DNA from: Actinomycetes bacterium
Lineage (GTDB): Bacteria; Actinomycetota; Actinomycetes; Prado026
Direction: 5' to 3'
Assembly: GCA_025455945.1 (NCBI GenBank)
Contig: JALOLN010000094.1
Coordinates: 1 to 7,652, forward strand
Length of the DNA: 7,652 nt
A program made the translations under genes and the position numbers. A model generated the notes under the pieces. It ran no database searches and had not been told where the DNA came from. It saw only the letters and a program-made list of their open reading frames with translations. Of the stretch, positions 5,454 to 7,652 are shown in pieces (the first letter of the stretch is position 1; each line of letters opens with the position of its first letter).

Positions 5454-6623
5454 GTGCCGGAGCATCCGGAGTTCGACCACGTCATCGTCGGGGCCGGGCT
5501 GTCCGGCCTGCTCCTGGCACGACGCCTGCTCATGGCCGCCGACGCGGGACGGCTGCCGGGTGCGGTGCGGATCGCCCTCGTCGGACCCGTGCCGGACCCG
5601 GCCCAGCGCGTGACGTTCGCCCACTGGGCGCGCCGGCCCACCCCCCTCGACGACTGGTCCATCGGCGCGTGGTCCGAGCTGCAGGTCGTGGACCACGCCG
5701 GCCATGCCCGGGTGGTCGGCCTCGACGGGTACCGGTACACGGCGCTGGCGTGGGACCGAGCGCGGGCCGCGCTGCGTCAGACCCTGGCCGCCGACCCACG
5801 GGTCACTGTCGTTGCCGAGCGGGCGGTCGGCGTCGGCGGCGACGCGGACGCGGCCTGGGCCGACCTCCCCGGCGCGCGGGTGCTCGGCCGATGGGCCTTC
5901 GACAGCCGGCCGCCCTTCGTGGACCCGATCCCGGGCGCTCAGCCGGCAGCCCTGCACCAGGCGTTCCGCGGGGTCTGGGTCCGCACCGGGGCCCCGACGG
6001 TGGATCCCGCCGCCGCCACGCTCCTGGACTTCTCCGCCGACGACGGCCCGGACCTCGGATTCGCCTACGTGCTGCCCGTCGACGAGCGGCGCGCCATGGT
6101 CATGGCCGTGCGCATGGGCCCCTCGATGGACCTCCCCGATCCACTACCGGCCGTCGCCCGCGTGGTGGGCAGCAGCCGTTGGACGATCGAGGCCGAGGAG
6201 CGGGGCGTCACGCCGCTGCCCGGCCGCCCCGCGCCGCGCCGCACCGGGCAGCGCATGCTGCGGATCGGCGCGCGGGGCGGTCGCGTGCGGGCCTCGACGG
6301 GGTACGCCGTCACCCGGGTCCTGGCCGACACCGGGGCGATCGTCGCGTCGCTGTCCCGGCATGGGCACCCTTTCGGGATCCCGCCGGACCCACGACGCGA
6401 CCGCGCGCTCGACGCGATCTGGCTGGCCGCGCTGGCCCGCGAGCGCGCTGACCTCGAGCCGGCGTTCCTCGCGCTGTTCCGGGACGTGCCCGTGGACCGG
6501 GTGCTGCGGTTCCTCGACGGCGGCGCCAGCCCGGTGGACGTGGCCGCGGTCGTGGCCGCCCTGCCGCCAGGGCCGTTCCTCGGCGCGCTCGGGGCGCTGG
6601 CACGCCAGCGCCTGATCCGCTGA
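5454..6623 (+). CDS. Lycopene beta-cyclase (CrtY) family flavoprotein
   Basis: A 389-residue protein, the typical length for bacterial CrtY. The N-terminal dinucleotide-binding motif VIVGAGLSGLLLARRL (10-25) has the G-x-G-x-x-G. The CrtY signatures follow in order: FDSRPP (149-154), HQAFRGVWVRT (168-178), LLDFSADDG (190-198) with FAYVLPVDERRAMV, EAEERG (246-251) at the position of the 'FLEET' segment that holds the catalytic acid in characterised cyclases, and GGRVRASTGYAVTRVL (275-290). The C-terminal FLDGGASPVDVAAVVAALPPG also fits. CrtY cyclises the psi ends of lycopene to beta rings using reduced FAD without net redox change, at the membrane. No other carotenoid gene is in the window, so the substrate is inferred. 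The start is GTG, with a leaderless-type promoter shared divergently with the SGNH hydrolase. Confidence 0.88.
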   Translation: MPEHPEFDHVIVGAGLSGLLLARRLLMAADAGRLPGAVRIALVGPVPDPAQRVTFAHWARRPTPLDDWSIGAWSELQVVDHAGHARVVGLDGYRYTALAWDRARAALRQTLAADPRVTVVAERAVGVGGDADAAWADLPGARVLGRWAFDSRPPFVDPIPGAQPAALHQAFRGVWVRTGAPTVDPAAATLLDFSADDGPDLGFAYVLPVDERRAMVMAVRMGPSMDLPDPLPAVARVVGSSRWTIEAEERGVTPLPGRPAPRRTGQRMLRIGARGGRVRASTGYAVTRVLADTGAIVASLSRHGHPFGIPPDPRRDRALDAIWLAALARERADLEPAFLALFRDVPVDRVLRFLDGGASPVDVAAVVAALPPGPFLGALGALARQRLIR

Positions 6624-6677
6624 GCCGCGACCGCCCCGCCCATGGCGTCGGCCCCCCTGCTGTGCCACGCTGGCGGC

Positions 6678-6860
6678 ATGGAGCAGGCGCCGAAGAGCGA
6701 CAACGAGGACCTGAAGGCGAAGATGCGTGAGGCGTTGGACCGCAAGCACGCGCACGACGCGGTCGGTGAGGACGAGCATCGCAAGGAGCAGGCGCCCCGG
6801 ACGCACGGCCCGGAGGGCGGGATCCACCTGCACCGCCGGAAGGCGGGCGGCGGGTCCTGA
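6678..6860 (+). CDS. Small charged protein, DUF5302-like
   Basis: A 60-residue hydrophilic protein. DLKAKMREALDRKHAH near residues 10-25 is a charged amphipathic helix, and the C-terminus HLHRRKAGGGS ends in a basic R-R-K-x-G motif after a His/Gly-rich stretch. This layout (acidic start, K-x-x-F/M-R-E-A-L-x-R-K helix, terminal RRK-S/A-G) matches my memory of the actinobacterial DUF5302 family, whose function is not known. There is no signal peptide or membrane segment. The ATG at 6678 is preceded by a -10-like TGCCACGCT 6 nt upstream, as in the GNAT gene; an in-frame ATG at 6642 would add a hydrophobic dozen residues unlike the family. It converges on the RibD-like gene with an 18-nt gap holding a hairpin. 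Confidence 0.75.
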   Translation: MEQAPKSDNEDLKAKMREALDRKHAHDAVGEDEHRKEQAPRTHGPEGGIHLHRRKAGGGS

Positions 6861-6897
6861 CCCCCAACCGGGCCCGGGTCAGTCGGTCCTGACCCGG
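6853..6897. terminator. Bidirectional hairpin terminator between convergent genes
   Basis: CCGGGTCAG (6874-6882) and CTGACCCGG (6889-6897) form a perfect 9-bp stem with a 6-nt loop. The stop codon of the minus-strand gene (6881-6879) is inside the first arm. The 11-mer GGTCCTGACCC occurs at both 6853-6863 and 6885-6895, so the central arm can alternatively pair its GGGTCAG with the upstream CTGACCC (6857-6863, 7 bp, 12-nt loop). There is no T run on either strand, so termination would be of the U-less type. Confidence 0.6.
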
Positions 6898-7445
6898 TGG
6901 TGCAGGTGCACCACGCCTGACCCGAACGTCCGGGCGTGAACGAGCTCCAGCTGCAGCGCGACGTCCCGGGGCACCGCCGGCTTGCCGCCGCCCAGGACCA
7001 CCGGGAACACGAAGAGGTGGACGTCGTCCACGAGCCCGGCCCGGAAGGCGTGCCCTGCCACGTCCGGGCCGCCGATGCTGAGGTCGCGGTCGGCGACCGA
7101 CTTCATCGCCCGCAGGGCGTCCGGGTCGAACGTGCGCTCGAGGCGGGTCCGCGGCGTCGCGGCCTCGGGCAGGGTCGTCGAGTAGACCACCTTGTCGAGC
7201 GCGCGCCACAGCCGGCCGTACGCCGCCTCGACGGGGGCGACGTCCGGCCCGTCGCCGACCGTCTCCCAGTAGGTCATCACCTCGTACATCCGCCGGCCGT
7301 AGAGGTGCGTGCCGATGCCGCCCTCGAGCGCGTTGATGTACCCGTGCAGCTCGACGTCGGGCGTGCCCCAGTCGAAGCGGCCGTCGACGTCCTCCAGGAA
7401 CCCATCGAGGGACTGCAGCGCGCTGTACACGAGGCGGCCGGTCAT
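6879..7445 (-). CDS. RibD C-terminal-domain / dihydrofolate-reductase-like protein
   Basis: A 188-residue single-domain protein of the RibD_C group, like Bacillus YyaP/YwjB, commonly annotated as a dihydrofolate reductase family protein. N-terminal LVYSALQSLDGF (5-16) and GTHLYGRRMYEVM (45-57) are typical. DLSIGGPDVAGHAFRAGLVD (121-140) is the NADPH-binding glycine loop, followed by the core strand and turn HLFVFPVVLGGGKP (143-156). True RibD reduces a pyrimidine intermediate of riboflavin synthesis, but these stand-alone proteins mostly lack a known substrate. I chose ATG 7445 because the family starts directly at the first strand. An in-frame ATG at 7538 would add 31 basic, unrelated residues. 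GGGAG lies 9 nt before ATG 7445. Upstream on the same strand is an AT-rich operator-like island. Confidence 0.9.
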   Translation of the reverse strand: MTGRLVYSALQSLDGFLEDVDGRFDWGTPDVELHGYINALEGGIGTHLYGRRMYEVMTYWETVGDGPDVAPVEAAYGRLWRALDKVVYSTTLPEAATPRTRLERTFDPDALRAMKSVADRDLSIGGPDVAGHAFRAGLVDDVHLFVFPVVLGGGKPAVPRDVALQLELVHARTFGSGVVHLHHRVRTD

Positions 7446-7530
7446 GCCCGGAGTCTCCCGCACGCAGTGCCGTCCATACCCGCGCGTCGGGATCACGGCC
7501 TGGATCGCCGGGCCGCGGCGACGCTTGGGC

Positions 7531-7552
7531 TTTTGCATACAATCTACAGATC
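7531..7552. promoter_or_regulatory. AT-rich island with two near-palindromes, candidate operator/promoter
   Basis: This stretch is only about 30 percent GC within a very GC-rich window. TTGCATACAA (7533-7542) is a palindrome with one mismatched pair and resembles the TTGTATACAA-type operators of GntR-family repressors. ATCTACAGAT (7542-7551) is a second near-palindrome with perfect 4-bp arms. TACAAT (7538-7543) on the plus strand and TAGATT (7546-7541) on the minus strand resemble -10 hexamers. It lies 86 nt upstream of the RibD-like start and probably controls that gene; which strand is used cannot be decided. Confidence 0.45.
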
Positions 7553-7652
7553 ACCGAGCGTCGGTCCTGGAGACTCCCTCCCCGGCACAGCCCGCCCTCG
7601 ACCCTCCCCGATGCCGAGCACCCAGGCGACGGTCTCCGCGGTCACGGCGTCC
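7544..7652 (-). CDS. Possible C-terminal end of an unidentified minus-strand gene
   Basis: Read from the right edge on the minus strand, one frame stays open for 35 codons to a TAG at 7546-7544. The first 16 codons, starting DAVTAETVAWVLGIGEG, all end in G or C and mostly begin with G or A, as coding sequence here does. The remaining codons are less biased. I do not recognise the product. If real, its stop lies in the AT-rich island and it is co-oriented with the RibD-like gene. The opposite strand has an ATG at 7610 with an open frame but no ribosome binding site, so I favour the minus strand weakly. Confidence 0.28.
   Translation of the reverse strand, partial: DAVTAETVAWVLGIGEGRGRAVPGRESPGPTLGDL

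Larger units (their letters stand above)
5398..5456. repeat. Inverted repeat bearing the two divergent GTG start codons
   Basis: CACGGGCGC at 5398-5406 is the exact reverse complement of GCGCCCGTG at 5448-5456. The outermost three bases of each arm are the start codons of the SGNH hydrolase (minus) and the cyclase-like gene (plus). The 41 bp between the arms contain both -10-like elements and a central GCATGC. The symmetry could arise from conserved start-region sequence or be a site for a shared regulator. Confidence 0.55.

Noticed and set aside
4613..6451. 612-codon plus-strand frame spanning the divergent promoter and part of the cyclase gene
   Set aside because: It overlaps the SGNH gene in antisense and CrtY in another frame, is Arg/Pro/Gly-rich, and has no domain.
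7446..7538. N-terminal extension of the RibD-like protein from ATG 7538
   Set aside because: The 31 extra residues are basic, have no family counterpart and start inside the operator-like island; the family begins at the strand following ATG 7445.
6310..7554. 414-codon minus-strand frame across the RibD-like gene and the cyclase 3' end
   Set aside because: It runs in a different frame from the RibD-like protein and is Arg/Pro/Ala-rich; it is a GC shadow.
7610..7652. Plus-strand gene starting at ATG 7610 (MPSTQATVSAV...)
   Set aside because: There is no ribosome binding site or leaderless -10 in front of it, only 14 codons are visible, and the codon pattern fits the minus strand better.

Overview
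The window is very GC-rich, gene-dense DNA with GC-biased third codon positions. Gene types point to a high-GC actinobacterium: a DUF5302-like small protein, starts that look leaderless, GTG starts, secreted lipoproteins, and an actinobacterial-type polysaccharide deacetylase tail. I cannot place it below that level from sequence alone. There is no sign of a phage, insertion sequence, CRISPR array, tRNA or rRNA.

Left part, plus strand (1-3188): the C-terminus of a NodB-type polysaccharide deacetylase, a GNAT acetyltransferase, an 83-residue unknown protein whose GTG start overlaps the GNAT stop, then a 171-nt gap with hairpins and a likely promoter. This is followed by metA, whose residue 111 is Glu, predicting homoserine O-acetyltransferase rather than succinyltransferase. 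Next comes a lipoprotein alpha/beta-hydrolase (esterase type).

Middle, minus strand (3195-5400): read in transcription order, an SGNH/GDSL hydrolase, a short-chain dehydrogenase/reductase, and a secreted staphylococcal-nuclease-like (thermonuclease) protein. Short gaps suggest an operon; the nuclease ribosome binding site overlaps the SDR stop. This cluster converges on the esterase with a 6-nt gap.

Right part (5454-7652): a lycopene-cyclase (CrtY)-like flavoprotein on the plus strand, divergent from the SGNH hydrolase across a compact promoter region built as an inverted repeat. Then a small DUF5302-like protein, converging on a minus-strand RibD-C/dihydrofolate-reductase-like protein across a strong hairpin. 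At the right edge lie an AT-rich island with palindromic half-sites and possibly the 3' end of another minus-strand gene.

The genes are mostly chromosomal housekeeping and general-metabolism functions (methionine synthesis, envelope and secreted hydrolases, a possible carotenoid step) and do not form one obvious pathway. I see no clear undescribed multi-gene system. The most interesting signals are regulatory: mirrored leaderless-type starts at 5398-5456, a perfect 18-bp palindrome in the metA leader, the two-partner hairpin at 6853-6897, and the AT-rich operator-like island at 7531-7552.
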